A stretch of DNA of 7,048 bases from Clostridiaceae bacterium (GCA_016297585.1 JAEDGJ010000124.1:1-7048); one strand, 5' to 3'; shown: positions 1 through 6,473, numbered from the stretch's first letter. The notes: generated by a model from the sequence alone, not told the origin. A program made the numbers and translations.

Positions 1-1472
1 GGGAACAGCAGCACGTCGCGGATGGCGGGGGAGTCGGTCAGGAGCATGCACATGCGGTCGATGCCGAAGCCGATGCCGCCGGTGGGGGGCATGCCGATCT
101 CGAGCGCATGGAGGAAGTCCTCGTCGGTGGTGCTGGCCTCCTCGTCGCCCTGCGCAAGGAGCTCTTCCTGCGCCTTGAAGCGCGCGCGCTGATCGATCGG
201 GTCGTTGAGCTCGGAGTAGGCGTTGGCCATCTCCCAGCCGTTGATGAACAGCTCGAAGCGCTCGGTGTATTCGGGATTGTCGGGCTTCTTCTTCGTCAGC
301 GGGGAGATCTCGATCGGATGGTCGCAGACGAAGGTCGGCTGAATGAGGTGCTCCTCGACGTAGGTCTCGAAGAACAGGCTCAGGATGTCGCCCTTCTTGT
401 GGCGCTGCTCATACTCGATGTGGTGGGCGTCGGCGAGCGCGCGGGCTTCCTCGGTGGTTTTCACCTCGGAGAAGTCCACACCCGCGTACTTCTTGACGGC
501 GTCGACCATCGTGATGCGCTCGAAGGGGCGGCCGAGATCCATCTCGACGCCGTTGTAGACGATCTTCGTCGTGCCGAGCACGGTCTGGGCGACGTGGCGG
601 TAGAGATCCTCCGCGAGATCCATCATGCCGTGGTAGTCGGTGTAGGCCTGATACAGCTCCATCAGCGTGAATTCGGGGTTGTGACGGGTGTCGAGTCCCT
701 CGTTGCGGAAGACGCGGCCGATTTCGTAGACCTTGTCGAAGCCGCCGACGATGAGGCGCTTGAGGTAGAGCTCGAGGGAGATGCGCAGCTTGAAGTCCTC
801 GTCGAGCGCGTTGAAGTGGGTGAAGAACGGACGCGCAGACGCGCCGCCGGCATTGGAGACGAGAAGGGGAGTCTCGACCTCCATGAAGCCCTGCTCGTCG
901 AGATGGCGGCGGATGGCGCTGATGATGCGGGAGCGCTTCTCAAACGTGCCGCGCACCTCGGGGTTGACGATGAGGTCGACATAGCGCTGGCGGTAGCGCA
1001 CGTCGGTATTCGTCAGGCCGTGGTACTTTTCGGGCAGGGGCTGGAGGCTCTTCGACAGCAGCGTCAGCTTTTCCGCGGCGACGGAGATCTCGCCCGCGTG
1101 GGTGCGGAAGACCTTGCCCTCGATGCCGGCGATGTCGCCGATGTCCCATTTCTTGAAGTCCGCGTAGGCTTCCTCGCCGACGTTGTCGAGCCGGATATAG
1201 AGCTGGATGCGGCCGCGGGTGTCCTGCAGATCGCAGAAGGAGGCCTTGCCCTTGACGCGCTTGGACATGATGCGTCCCGCGACGGAGACGATTTTGCCCT
1301 CGTAATCCTCGTAGTGCTCACGGATGTCCGCGGAGTAGTCGCGGCGGTCGAACTTGACCTGACGGAAGGGGTCCGCGCCGCGCGCCTGCAGCTCGGCGAG
1401 CTTGTCGCGGCGGATCTGCAGGATTTCGGAAAGCTCCTCCTGCGGGGCGCTGACGTTCGGTTCGTTGCTCAT
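1..1472 (-). CDS. lysS: Lysyl-tRNA synthetase, class II (3' end cut by window start)
   Basis: Charges tRNA-Lys with lysine using ATP, in the cytoplasm. The reading frame runs from ATG at 1472-1470 to the window edge: 490 codons plus two bases, ending ...VLLFP. E. coli LysRS ends a few residues after the equivalent ILFP, so only a short tail and the stop are missing. An N-terminal OB-fold anticodon-binding domain lies at about residues 55-160 (VAGRIMSKR, SFCDLQD). The class II catalytic core follows, with motif 2 FRNEGLDTRHNPEF at 255-268 and motif 3 ending GFGIDR at 468-473. A GAGG ribosome binding site precedes the ATG by about 11 bases. The gene starts 51 bp after the greA stop on the same strand, and I see no terminator between them, so the two are probably co-transcribed, a common order in Firmicutes. 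Identity is very secure. Confidence 0.97.
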   Translation of the reverse strand, partial: MSNEPNVSAPQEELSEILQIRRDKLAELQARGADPFRQVKFDRRDYSADIREHYEDYEGKIVSVAGRIMSKRVKGKASFCDLQDTRGRIQLYIRLDNVGEEAYADFKKWDIGDIAGIEGKVFRTHAGEISVAAEKLTLLSKSLQPLPEKYHGLTNTDVRYRQRYVDLIVNPEVRGTFEKRSRIISAIRRHLDEQGFMEVETPLLVSNAGGASARPFFTHFNALDEDFKLRISLELYLKRLIVGGFDKVYEIGRVFRNEGLDTRHNPEFTLMELYQAYTDYHGMMDLAEDLYRHVAQTVLGTTKIVYNGVEMDLGRPFERITMVDAVKKYAGVDFSEVKTTEEARALADAHHIEYEQRHKKGDILSLFFETYVEEHLIQPTFVCDHPIEISPLTKKKPDNPEYTERFELFINGWEMANAYSELNDPIDQRARFKAQEELLAQGDEEASTTDEDFLHALEIGMPPTGGIGFGIDRMCMLLTDSPAIRDVLLF

Positions 1473-1523
1473 CGTATCGTGTTCCTCTTCGTTATTTTTG
1501 ACTTTTTGACCCCGGAGAGGGTG

Positions 1524-1997
1524 TTATTTGATGATCTCGAGGATCTTGTACTGGAACTTGCCCTCGGGCGCTTCGACGACGGCGATCTCGCCGACCTTCT
1601 TGCCCATCAGCGCGCGGCCGAAGGGGGATTCGTCGGAGACGAGACCCATCGCGGGATTGGCTTCCTGCGAGCCGACGAGGGTGTAGGTGTCCTCTTCGTT
1701 TTCCTCGAGGTCGAGCACGCGCACCTTCGAGGCGTGTCCGACGGCGTCGGTGGAGTCGGCTTCCTCGCTGATGAGGACGTAGTTCTGCAGGATTTCCTCG
1801 ATCTCGGCGATGCGGGAATAGAGCTTGCCCTGTTCGTTCTTGGCTTCGTCGTACTCGGAGTTTTCGGAGAGATCGCCGAACGAGCGGGCCTCCTTGATCA
1901 GGTCGGCGACTTCCTTTTCGCGGACGGTTTTCAAATATTCCAGCTCGGACTGCATCTGTTCGAGACGGGTAGGCGTCAGTTTGAACTGCTTTTTCAT
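1524..1997 (-). CDS. greA: Transcription elongation factor GreA
   Basis: Binds the RNA polymerase secondary channel and stimulates cleavage of backtracked transcripts so that stalled elongation can resume. The product is 157 residues, the usual GreA length (about 158). It has an N-terminal antiparallel coiled coil (about 1-75) whose tip carries the acidic pair in GDLSENSEY (D42 and E45, equivalent to E. coli D41/E44), followed by the FKBP-like C-terminal domain with SDESPFGRALMGKKVGE. An ATG at 2006-2004 in the same frame directly abuts the AGGAG at 2007-2011 and cannot use it. The ATG at 1997-1995 lies 9 bases from AGGAG and gives the standard MKK N-terminus, so I chose that start. It is the first gene of the greA-lysS operon, transcribed from a consensus promoter at 2038-2066. 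Confidence 0.96.
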   Translation of the reverse strand: MKKQFKLTPTRLEQMQSELEYLKTVREKEVADLIKEARSFGDLSENSEYDEAKNEQGKLYSRIAEIEEILQNYVLISEEADSTDAVGHASKVRVLDLEENEEDTYTLVGSQEANPAMGLVSDESPFGRALMGKKVGEIAVVEAPEGKFQYKILEIIK

Positions 1998-2037
1998 GGC
2001 GAACATCTCCTAAAGATTGTGATCGTTATAAGTTTAT

Positions 2038-2066
2038 ATTATATGGCAGGTTTTTGAATATGTCAA
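2038..2066 (-). promoter_or_regulatory. Consensus sigma-A/sigma-70 promoter of greA-lysS
   Basis: Read on the minus strand, TTGACA (2066-2061) and TATAAT (2043-2038) are separated by exactly 17 bp. Both hexamers and the spacing match the vegetative consensus perfectly. The predicted start of transcription is near 2030, giving a greA leader of about 33 nt that holds little more than the AGGAG ribosome binding site at 2011-2007. This suggests strong, mostly constitutive housekeeping expression. Confidence 0.9.
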
Positions 2067-2124
2067 GCACAAAAAATGAGAAAAAGAGCGCGCGACAGGC
2101 GGACAGGATCGAGAAACGGGGCAC

Positions 2125-2153
2125 TTGACAAGTAAGCGAAAATATGGGAAAAT
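2125..2153 (+). promoter_or_regulatory. Probable promoter of the Lrp/AsnC regulator gene
   Basis: TTGACA at 2125-2130 is a perfect -35. The best -10 at the standard 17-bp spacing is GAAAAT at 2148-2153, a 4/6 match to TATAAT. The local sequence is AT-rich within a GC-rich window. The start of transcription would be near 2160, leaving a leader of about 47 nt before the regulator ATG at 2207. It points away from the greA promoter; the two -35 elements are about 58 bp apart. The weak -10 would fit a lowly expressed or autoregulated gene (inference). Confidence 0.6.
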
Positions 2154-2206
2154 AAAAAAGGTCAGAAACTGCGGAGCGCACGGCGCAAAAGACGGGGGAA
2201 TACGGT

Positions 2207-2671
2207 ATGCTGGACAGGATCGATCTGGAAATTTTGCGGATTCTGAAGGAAAACGCGCGCACCCGGGCGTCGGCCATCAGCGCGAAGGTGAACCTGTCCG
2301 TCTCCGCCGTCATCGAGCGCATCCGCAGGCTGGAGGAAGCGCATACCGTGCGCGCGTTCACCGTCGCCGTCGACCAGAAGCAGCTCGGACTCGACCTGAC
2401 CGCGCTGATGGAGGTCAGTCTCGAGCATCCGAAGTATTTCGACGCCTTCTGCGAGATGATTCAGGCCAATCCCTATATCGTCGACTGCTATTATCTGACC
2501 GGCGAGTTCGATTTCATGCTGAAAATCTACACGGATTCCTCCGACAGCCTCGAGCGCATTCACCGCGACATCAAGAGCATGAAGGGCGTCCAGTCGACAA
2601 AGACCCACTTCGTTCTCAAGACGATCAAGAACGATACGGCGGTGATTCCGGACACCCTGCCGAAAAAGTGA
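2207..2671 (+). CDS. Lrp/AsnC-family transcriptional regulator
   Basis: A 154-residue protein of the feast/famine regulator family, which bind DNA as dimers or octamers and sense amino acids. The N-terminal winged helix-turn-helix of the AsnC type spans about residues 1-60 (LDRIDLEILRILKENAR; recognition helix around SVSAVIERIRRLEE, 31-44). The C-terminal ligand-binding RAM domain spans about 65-140 and carries the family signature YYLTGEFDFMLKI (95-107). The length is normal for the family. The ATG is preceded by GGGGGAA (2194-2200) with 6-8 bp spacing. It lies directly upstream of, and co-oriented with, the D-amino acid/oxoproline operon, whose promoter is covered by a large palindrome at 2747-2783. 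It is therefore the natural candidate regulator of that operon (inference). The ligand is unknown; D- or L-glutamate, D-alanine or a branched-chain amino acid are all possible. Confidence 0.93.
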   Translation: MLDRIDLEILRILKENARTRASAISAKVNLSVSAVIERIRRLEEAHTVRAFTVAVDQKQLGLDLTALMEVSLEHPKYFDAFCEMIQANPYIVDCYYLTGEFDFMLKIYTDSSDSLERIHRDIKSMKGVQSTKTHFVLKTIKNDTAVIPDTLPKK

Positions 2672-2714
2672 CGATCGGAAGCCTGAAATTGGGCAATAAA
2701 CCGAAAAAAATATG

Positions 2715-2728
2715 GCGGGCAGGCCCGC
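2715..2728. other. Small GC-rich hairpin after the regulator gene
   Basis: GCGGG (2715-2719) and CCCGC (2724-2728) form a 5-bp stem with a CAGG loop. An outer CCGAA (2701-2705)/TTCGG (2729-2733) pair could extend it across a one-sided 9-nt bulge. On the plus strand no U-run follows (the next bases are AAAAATAATT), so it is a poor intrinsic terminator for the regulator gene. On the minus strand it is followed by a T-rich stretch and would stop antisense transcripts better. Its function is uncertain. Confidence 0.3.
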
Positions 2729-2746
2729 TTCGGAAAAATAATTGGA

Positions 2747-2783
2747 GCGTTTTGAAAAAATCTTGCAAATTTTTTCAAAACGC
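2747..2783. promoter_or_regulatory. 37-bp perfect inverted repeat, candidate operator
   Basis: The 15-bp arm GCGTTTTGAAAAAAT (2747-2761) is repeated exactly in inverted form at 2769-2783, around the 7-bp centre CTTGCAA. The dyad covers the -35 hexamer and the spacer of the promoter that starts the D-amino acid/oxoproline operon, so a protein bound there should block or modulate RNA polymerase. Its AT-rich, symmetric arms suit an Lrp/AsnC-type or other dimeric regulator, and such a gene ends 75 bp upstream. Alternatively the RNA could fold into a 15-bp stem followed by TTTATACTT, acting as a weak terminator of the regulator transcript. The two roles are not exclusive. Confidence 0.75.
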
Positions 2784-2791
2784 TTTATACT
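2763..2791 (+). promoter_or_regulatory. Promoter of the D-amino acid aminotransferase-pxpBC operon
   Basis: TTGCAA (2763-2768, 4/6 match to TTGACA) and TATACT (2786-2791, 5/6 match to TATAAT) lie 17 bp apart. The start of transcription would be near 2798, giving a leader of about 84 nt before the ATG at 2882. The -35 hexamer sits at the exact centre of the palindrome at 2747-2783, which makes regulated expression very likely. No other promoter is evident among the tightly spaced genes that follow. Confidence 0.65.
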
Positions 2792-2792
2792 T

Positions 2793-2831
2793 GCCCTGAG
2801 GAAGGCCGCGCGCTTTCCGGATCCCCAGGGC
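2793..2831 (+). other. Possible leader hairpin before the aminotransferase gene
   Basis: GCCCTG (2793-2798) is complementary to CAGGGC (2826-2831), and inside it GGAA (2800-2803) can pair with TTCC (2815-2818). The predicted transcription start falls at about 2798, so the 5' half of the outer stem may not be in the mRNA. I do not recognise a known riboswitch or T-box here. The rest of the leader (2832-2865) shows nothing further apart from the AGGAG ribosome binding site at 2866-2870. Confidence 0.25.
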
Positions 2832-2881
2832 GGGCAGGCAGACTGAGTTCTCATTTTTATGAAACAGGAGTGCGATGGACT

Positions 2882-3724
2882 ATGGAAAATATCGGCTATT
2901 ACAACGGACGCGAGGGCCTGATCGAGGAAATGACCATCCCGATGCTCGACCGTGCGTGCTACTTCGGCGACGGCGTGTATGACGCGACCTGCTGCAAGAA
3001 CAACGTGATCTATCAGCTCGAGGAGCACCTGGACCGTTTCTTCAACAGCGCAGGGTTATTAAAGATCTGCCTGCCGTTTACGAAGGCCGGGCTCGCGGAC
3101 ATCCTGAACGGGCTTGTGAAGAAGGTCGACGCCGACGAGAAGTTCGTCTACTGGCAGTCCTCCCGCGGCGTTGCGAAGCGCAACCATCTGTTCCCGGCGG
3201 ACGCGAAGGCGAGCCTCTACATCACCGTGACGCCCGCGCCGCTGCCCGATCTGTCCCGTCCGATCAAGCTCATCACCGTTGAGGATACGCGATTCCTGCA
3301 CTGCAACATCAAGACCCTGAATCTGATCCCGTCCGTCATGGCGGCGCAGGCCGCGGAGGACGCAGGATGCCAGGAGGCGGTGCTGCACAGAGGCGACCGC
3401 GTGACCGAATGCGCGCATTCCAACGTCTCCATCCTGAAAAACGGCATGTTCATCACCGCGCCGACCGACCATCTGATCCTGCCGGGCATCGCGCGTATGC
3501 ATCTGATCCGCGCCTGCAAGAAGCTGTGCATCCCGGTCGACGAGACGCCGTTTACGCTGGCTGACCTGAGATCTGCCGACGAGATCATCGTGTCGAGCTC
3601 CTCGAAGTTTGCGCTCGGCGCAAACGAGCTCGACGGACAGCCCGCCGGCGGACGCGCGCCCGCGCTGCTGAAAGCGATCCAGGACGAGGTCATGCGCGAG
3701 TTCCGCGAGTACGTGGGGGCGTAA
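2882..3724 (+). CDS. dat: D-amino-acid aminotransferase (class IV PLP enzyme)
   Basis: A PLP-dependent transaminase. The best-known members convert D-alanine + 2-oxoglutarate to pyruvate + D-glutamate, supplying or recycling D-amino acids for peptidoglycan. The 280-residue product is fold type IV: FGDGVYD at 28-34, catalytic lysine K144 in CNIKTLNLIP, then EAVLHRGDRVTE with E176 near the PLP pyridine nitrogen. RGVAKRNH (95-102) matches the Arg-x-His carboxylate trap of Bacillus D-amino-acid transaminase (R98/H100), which favours Dat over branched-chain aminotransferase or aminodeoxychorismate lyase. The frame could be extended to a GTG at 2870, but that codon overlaps the AGGAG at 2866-2870. 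The ATG at 2882, 11 bases after it, is the sensible start. Departures from Bacillus Dat: aspartate for the usual glutamate at the end of FGDGVYE, and TECAHSN in place of TEGSSSN. It is the first gene of the operon; substrate preference may differ from the classical enzyme. Confidence 0.88.
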   Translation: MENIGYYNGREGLIEEMTIPMLDRACYFGDGVYDATCCKNNVIYQLEEHLDRFFNSAGLLKICLPFTKAGLADILNGLVKKVDADEKFVYWQSSRGVAKRNHLFPADAKASLYITVTPAPLPDLSRPIKLITVEDTRFLHCNIKTLNLIPSVMAAQAAEDAGCQEAVLHRGDRVTECAHSNVSILKNGMFITAPTDHLILPGIARMHLIRACKKLCIPVDETPFTLADLRSADEIIVSSSSKFALGANELDGQPAGGRAPALLKAIQDEVMREFREYVGA

Positions 3725-3751
3725 CGGGTTATGACGCAGAAGGAGCTGACG

Positions 3752-4801
3752 ATGCGCAACGTCGGGCAGAGTCTCGACGACCTGATGAATCTCGATCCGC
3801 GCGGCTACGGCGTCTGCAAAATTCTGTATCCGGCGGCGCGGGAATACGCGGGCGGCCCCGTGTGTATGCGGGCGGCGCGTCTGCTGGACGAATCCGTCAA
3901 AACGGGAACGCTCGTATACATTCTGACGGGCTTTGTGCTGCTGCCGCACAAAAAGCCCGAGACGGACGGCATCTGCGGCGCGCTGCAGATGGCGCGTGCG
4001 GTGGTGGAGGCGTACGGCGCGGTGCCGGTGCTGGTCGTGCCGGAGGATTCGGTGCGCGCGGCGTTCGCGATGGCGCCGGTCGTGGGTCTGCACGCCTACG
4101 CGTCGATCGAAGAAGCGCGGGAGCTGCCGTTTTCCGTCGCGGTCGTGACGTTTACGAAGGATCGCGCGCAGGCGCCCGCGCAGGCGGAGCGGATGCTCTC
4201 GCTGGGGCTGCCGTCGATGGCGATTTCGACGGAGGCGCCGGGTGCGAACGCCGTCGGCGAGTATCACAACGCGGCGGGGCAGGGCATCACGGCGCTCGAG
4301 GCGAAGTCGGATGTGCTCTGGGACCTGCTGCGCGCGCGCGGCGTGCCGACGCTGGCCGTCGGCGACCTCGGCAACGAGATCGGCATGGGCTCGCTCGGCG
4401 CGCATATCCGGCAGTATGTGCCGCGCGCGGCGGAGAACACCTGCGTCTGCGGCTGCGGCGGCGGACTGCTTGCGGTGTCGGAGGCGGACGCGGTGGTCAC
4501 GGCGACGGTGTCCGACTGGGGCATCTACGCGGTCTGCGCGGCGCTGGCGTATCTGCACGGCGATATGGGCATCTCTCCCGAGGGGAGCATGGTGCGCGAG
4601 TGCATCACGGCGGCGTCGCGCGCGGGCATGGTCGACATGACCGGACGGCTGACGCCCGGCGTCGACGGCTTCGACGTGGAGTTCAACACGCTGCTCGCGA
4701 CGATGATGCGCCGCACGGCGGAATATCCGGAAAAGCTCGCCGCCGGCTGCGGACGCTGGTTCGACGAAACGGACGCGCTGGGCTTTTTTGAAAAGGACTG
4801 A
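3752..4801 (+). CDS. D-glutamate cyclase-like protein, DUF4392 (DGLUCY C-terminal half)
   Basis: A 349-residue protein resembling the DUF4392 domain, which forms the C-terminal half of mammalian mitochondrial D-glutamate cyclase (DGLUCY, D-glutamate to 5-oxo-D-proline + water). Landmarks, from my memory of the family: PETDGICGA at 69-77, TEAPG at 160-164 followed by GEYHNAAG at 169-176, the glycine-rich VGDLGNEIGMGS at 203-214, and SDWGIYAVCAAL at 254-265. An in-frame ATG at 3731 has no good ribosome binding site. The ATG at 3752 has GAAGGAG ending 6 bases upstream, so I chose it; the longer form would add 7 residues. It lies 27 bp after the aminotransferase stop and 5 bp before pxpB, clearly in one operon. 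No signal peptide or membrane segment is seen, so it is probably cytoplasmic. An odd CVCGCGGG (231-238) lies between the glycine-rich and SDWG motifs. Its activity alone, without the YcsI-type partner encoded at the operon end, is unknown. Confidence 0.8.
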   Translation: MRNVGQSLDDLMNLDPRGYGVCKILYPAAREYAGGPVCMRAARLLDESVKTGTLVYILTGFVLLPHKKPETDGICGALQMARAVVEAYGAVPVLVVPEDSVRAAFAMAPVVGLHAYASIEEARELPFSVAVVTFTKDRAQAPAQAERMLSLGLPSMAISTEAPGANAVGEYHNAAGQGITALEAKSDVLWDLLRARGVPTLAVGDLGNEIGMGSLGAHIRQYVPRAAENTCVCGCGGGLLAVSEADAVVTATVSDWGIYAVCAALAYLHGDMGISPEGSMVRECITAASRAGMVDMTGRLTPGVDGFDVEFNTLLATMMRRTAEYPEKLAAGCGRWFDETDALGFFEKD

Positions 4802-4806
4802 TACCG

Positions 4807-5541
4807 ATGATGGACGACATCCGCTTTCTGCCGTGCGGCGATCAGGCGCTCGCGGTGGAGTTCGGGAACGCGATCGACCCGGGAATAAACGCCCGGGTCT
4901 GCGGGCTTGCGCGCCTGCTGGCGGAAACGCCGGTGCCCGGCATCCGCGAGACGGTTCCGACGTTCCGCTCGCTGCTGATCTGCTACGATCCGGGCGTTCT
5001 GCCGTATAAAAAGCTCATCCGCACCTTAAAGCCCCTCCTTGCGCGCGCGGGTGCGGCGTCGACGGGCACGCGTCGCGTCGTCGAGCTGCCGGTGTGCTAC
5101 GGCGGACGCTACGGCGAGGATCTTCCGGACGTCGCCGCGCACGCGGGGCTTTCGGAGGACGAGGTCGTGCGCCGTCACGCGGGGACGGAGTACCTCATCT
5201 ATATGCTCGGCTTCCTGCCGGGCTTTGCCTATCTCGGCGGACTCGACCCCGCCATCGCCGTGCCGCGGCTTTCAAGCCCCCGCACGCGGATCCCGGCGGG
5301 CTCCGTCGGCATCGGCGGCGAGCAGACGGGTGTATACCCGCTCGATTCGCCGGGCGGCTGGCGCCTGATCGGCACGACGCCGGTCAAGCCCTACGATCCC
5401 GGGCGGGAGGAGCCGATTCTGTACCGCGCGGGCGACTATATCCGCTTTGTGCCGGTGGAGGAGCGGGAATTTCTCGACATCCGCGCGCAGGTGGAGGCGG
5501 GCGAGTACCGTGTAACGGTTCGGGAAGGAGGCGCCGTATGA
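4807..5541 (+). CDS. pxpB: 5-oxoprolinase subunit PxpB (KipI family)
   Basis: A subunit of the prokaryotic 5-oxoprolinase PxpABC, which hydrolyses 5-oxo-L-proline to L-glutamate at the cost of ATP. The B. subtilis homologue KipI is also known as an inhibitor of the sporulation kinase KinA. The product has 244 residues, the usual length, and is one carboxyltransferase C/D-type domain. Family hallmarks: LPVCYGGRYGEDL (about 96-108), YMLGFLPGFAYLGGLDP (132-148), and RIPAGSVGIGGEQTGVYPLD followed by SPGGWRLIG (161-189). The ribosome binding site AAAAGGA (4791-4797) lies inside the end of the preceding gene. The stop overlaps the pxpC start as ATGA at 5538-5541, indicating translational coupling and equal production of the two subunits. 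Confidence 0.95.
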   Translation: MMDDIRFLPCGDQALAVEFGNAIDPGINARVCGLARLLAETPVPGIRETVPTFRSLLICYDPGVLPYKKLIRTLKPLLARAGAASTGTRRVVELPVCYGGRYGEDLPDVAAHAGLSEDEVVRRHAGTEYLIYMLGFLPGFAYLGGLDPAIAVPRLSSPRTRIPAGSVGIGGEQTGVYPLDSPGGWRLIGTTPVKPYDPGREEPILYRAGDYIRFVPVEEREFLDIRAQVEAGEYRVTVREGGAV

Positions 5542-6473
5542 CGATTTTACAGCCGGGACCGCTGTCGACGGTGCAGGATCTCGGACGCGAGGGCTGCCAG
5601 AGCATGGGATTCTCCGTATCGGGCGCGATGGATGCGCGGGCGCTGCGCATCGGAAACCTGCTGCTCGGCAATCCCGAGGGCGCGGCGGCGATCGAGATGA
5701 CGATGGCGGGCATGACGGTCGAATTCACGTCGGACGCCGTCATCGCGCTGACGGGCGCGGATATGCGTCCGACTCTCAACGGCGCGCCGATGCCGCGCTG
5801 TACGGCGGTCTATGTCCATGGCGGCGATACGCTCGCGATGGGCGCGGCGGCGTCCGGATGCCGGGGGTATCTCTGCGTCGCGGGCGGCATCGACGTGCCG
5901 GTCGTGATGGGGAGCCGCTCGACGAACCTGAAATGCGGGCTCGGCGGCTTTGAGGGCCGGAAGCTCGCATCCGGCGACTGGGTGCCGTACGCCGCGGCGC
6001 TGCGCAACACGGCGGGACGCTGCTATGCGCCCGACGAGTACCCGGATACGGTCACGCTGCGCGCCGTGCCGGGGCCGCAGGACGACGCCTTCACGGAAAA
6101 AGGGCTCGCGGACTTCTTCGGGGAAACTTACACGGTCACGCCGTCCTCCGACCGCATGGGCGCGCGGCTCGAGGGTCCCGCGGTCGGGACGCGCGGCAAG
6201 CCGGACATCATCTCCGACGGCATCGCGGCGGGCTCGGTGCAGATCCCCGCGTCCGGCAAGCCCATCGTACTGATGGCCGACCGGCAGACGACGGGGGGCT
6301 ACGCGAAGATCGCGACGGTGCTCTCCTGCGACCTCTGGCGGCTGGCGCAGGCGCGTCCGGGGACGAAGATCCGGTTTGAGCGGGTCACGCTCGCGGCGGC
6401 GCAGAAGCTCCGTGCGCGCGCGGAAAAGGAATACAGAAGACTTGCACAGGGAAAGGGATGGAGCCATCTATGA
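5538..6473 (+). CDS. pxpC: 5-oxoprolinase subunit PxpC (KipA family)
   Basis: Partner of PxpB in the ATP-dependent 5-oxoprolinase; called KipA in B. subtilis, where it counteracts KipI. The 311 residues form one biotin-dependent-carboxylase-like (carboxyltransferase A/B) domain. Hallmarks are GPLSTVQDLGREG (7-19), VSGAMDARALRIGN (27-40), GSRSTN and GLGGFEGR (125-141), SDRMGARLEGP (204-214), and SVQIPASGKPIVLMADRQTT (233-252) followed by GGY. The start is the ATG at 5538, served by a near-perfect AAGGAGG (5525-5531) with 6-bp spacing. The frame is open far upstream, but that part is only the pxpB gene read in another frame. The stop overlaps the next gene's start as ATGA at 6470-6473. The extreme C-terminus (about 285-311) is rich in basic and alanine residues and looks helical. 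Confidence 0.95.
   Translation: MTILQPGPLSTVQDLGREGCQSMGFSVSGAMDARALRIGNLLLGNPEGAAAIEMTMAGMTVEFTSDAVIALTGADMRPTLNGAPMPRCTAVYVHGGDTLAMGAAASGCRGYLCVAGGIDVPVVMGSRSTNLKCGLGGFEGRKLASGDWVPYAAALRNTAGRCYAPDEYPDTVTLRAVPGPQDDAFTEKGLADFFGETYTVTPSSDRMGARLEGPAVGTRGKPDIISDGIAAGSVQIPASGKPIVLMADRQTTGGYAKIATVLSCDLWRLAQARPGTKIRFERVTLAAAQKLRARAEKEYRRLAQGKGWSHL

Noticed and set aside
108..2057. A very long open frame (about 650 codons) on the plus strand across lysS and greA
   Set aside because: It lies antisense to two unmistakable genes and across the gap between them. Its low-complexity, Leu/Val/Asp/Glu-rich protein is what codon bias in GC-rich genes produces on the complementary strand. No ribosome binding site or recognisable domain.
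2798..2881. A riboswitch or T-box in the aminotransferase leader
   Set aside because: The leader is only about 84 nt and I see no T-box sequence or known riboswitch core, only a weak stem. A covariance-model scan would settle it.
2859..2921. A possible 20-codon leader peptide starting at the ATG at 2859
   Set aside because: There is no ribosome binding site before it, and it runs over the real ribosome binding site and start of the aminotransferase gene. It has no run of regulatory codons to suggest attenuation.
2162..3028. A minus-strand frame crossing the regulator gene, the gap and the start of the aminotransferase gene
   Set aside because: It runs antisense through the regulator, the palindromic promoter and the aminotransferase start. 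It has no recognisable domain and is explained by shadow coding.
3059..4558. A 499-codon open frame on the minus strand opposite the aminotransferase and DUF4392 genes
   Set aside because: Arg/His-rich composition typical of antisense shadow frames in GC-rich DNA. The plus-strand genes carry clear family motifs.
3862..4791. A plus-strand frame of about 309 codons within the DUF4392 gene
   Set aside because: Gly/Arg/Ala-rich out-of-frame translation of a gene whose true frame shows family motifs.
5094..5537. Upstream extension of the pxpC frame, which would give a 459-residue protein
   Set aside because: The extra 148 residues are Arg-rich nonsense from pxpB in another frame. The ATG at 5538 with AAGGAGG upstream gives the standard PxpC N-terminus.
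5547..6467. A minus-strand frame of about 306 codons opposite pxpC
   Set aside because: Arg/His-rich shadow with no promoter, ribosome binding site or domain.
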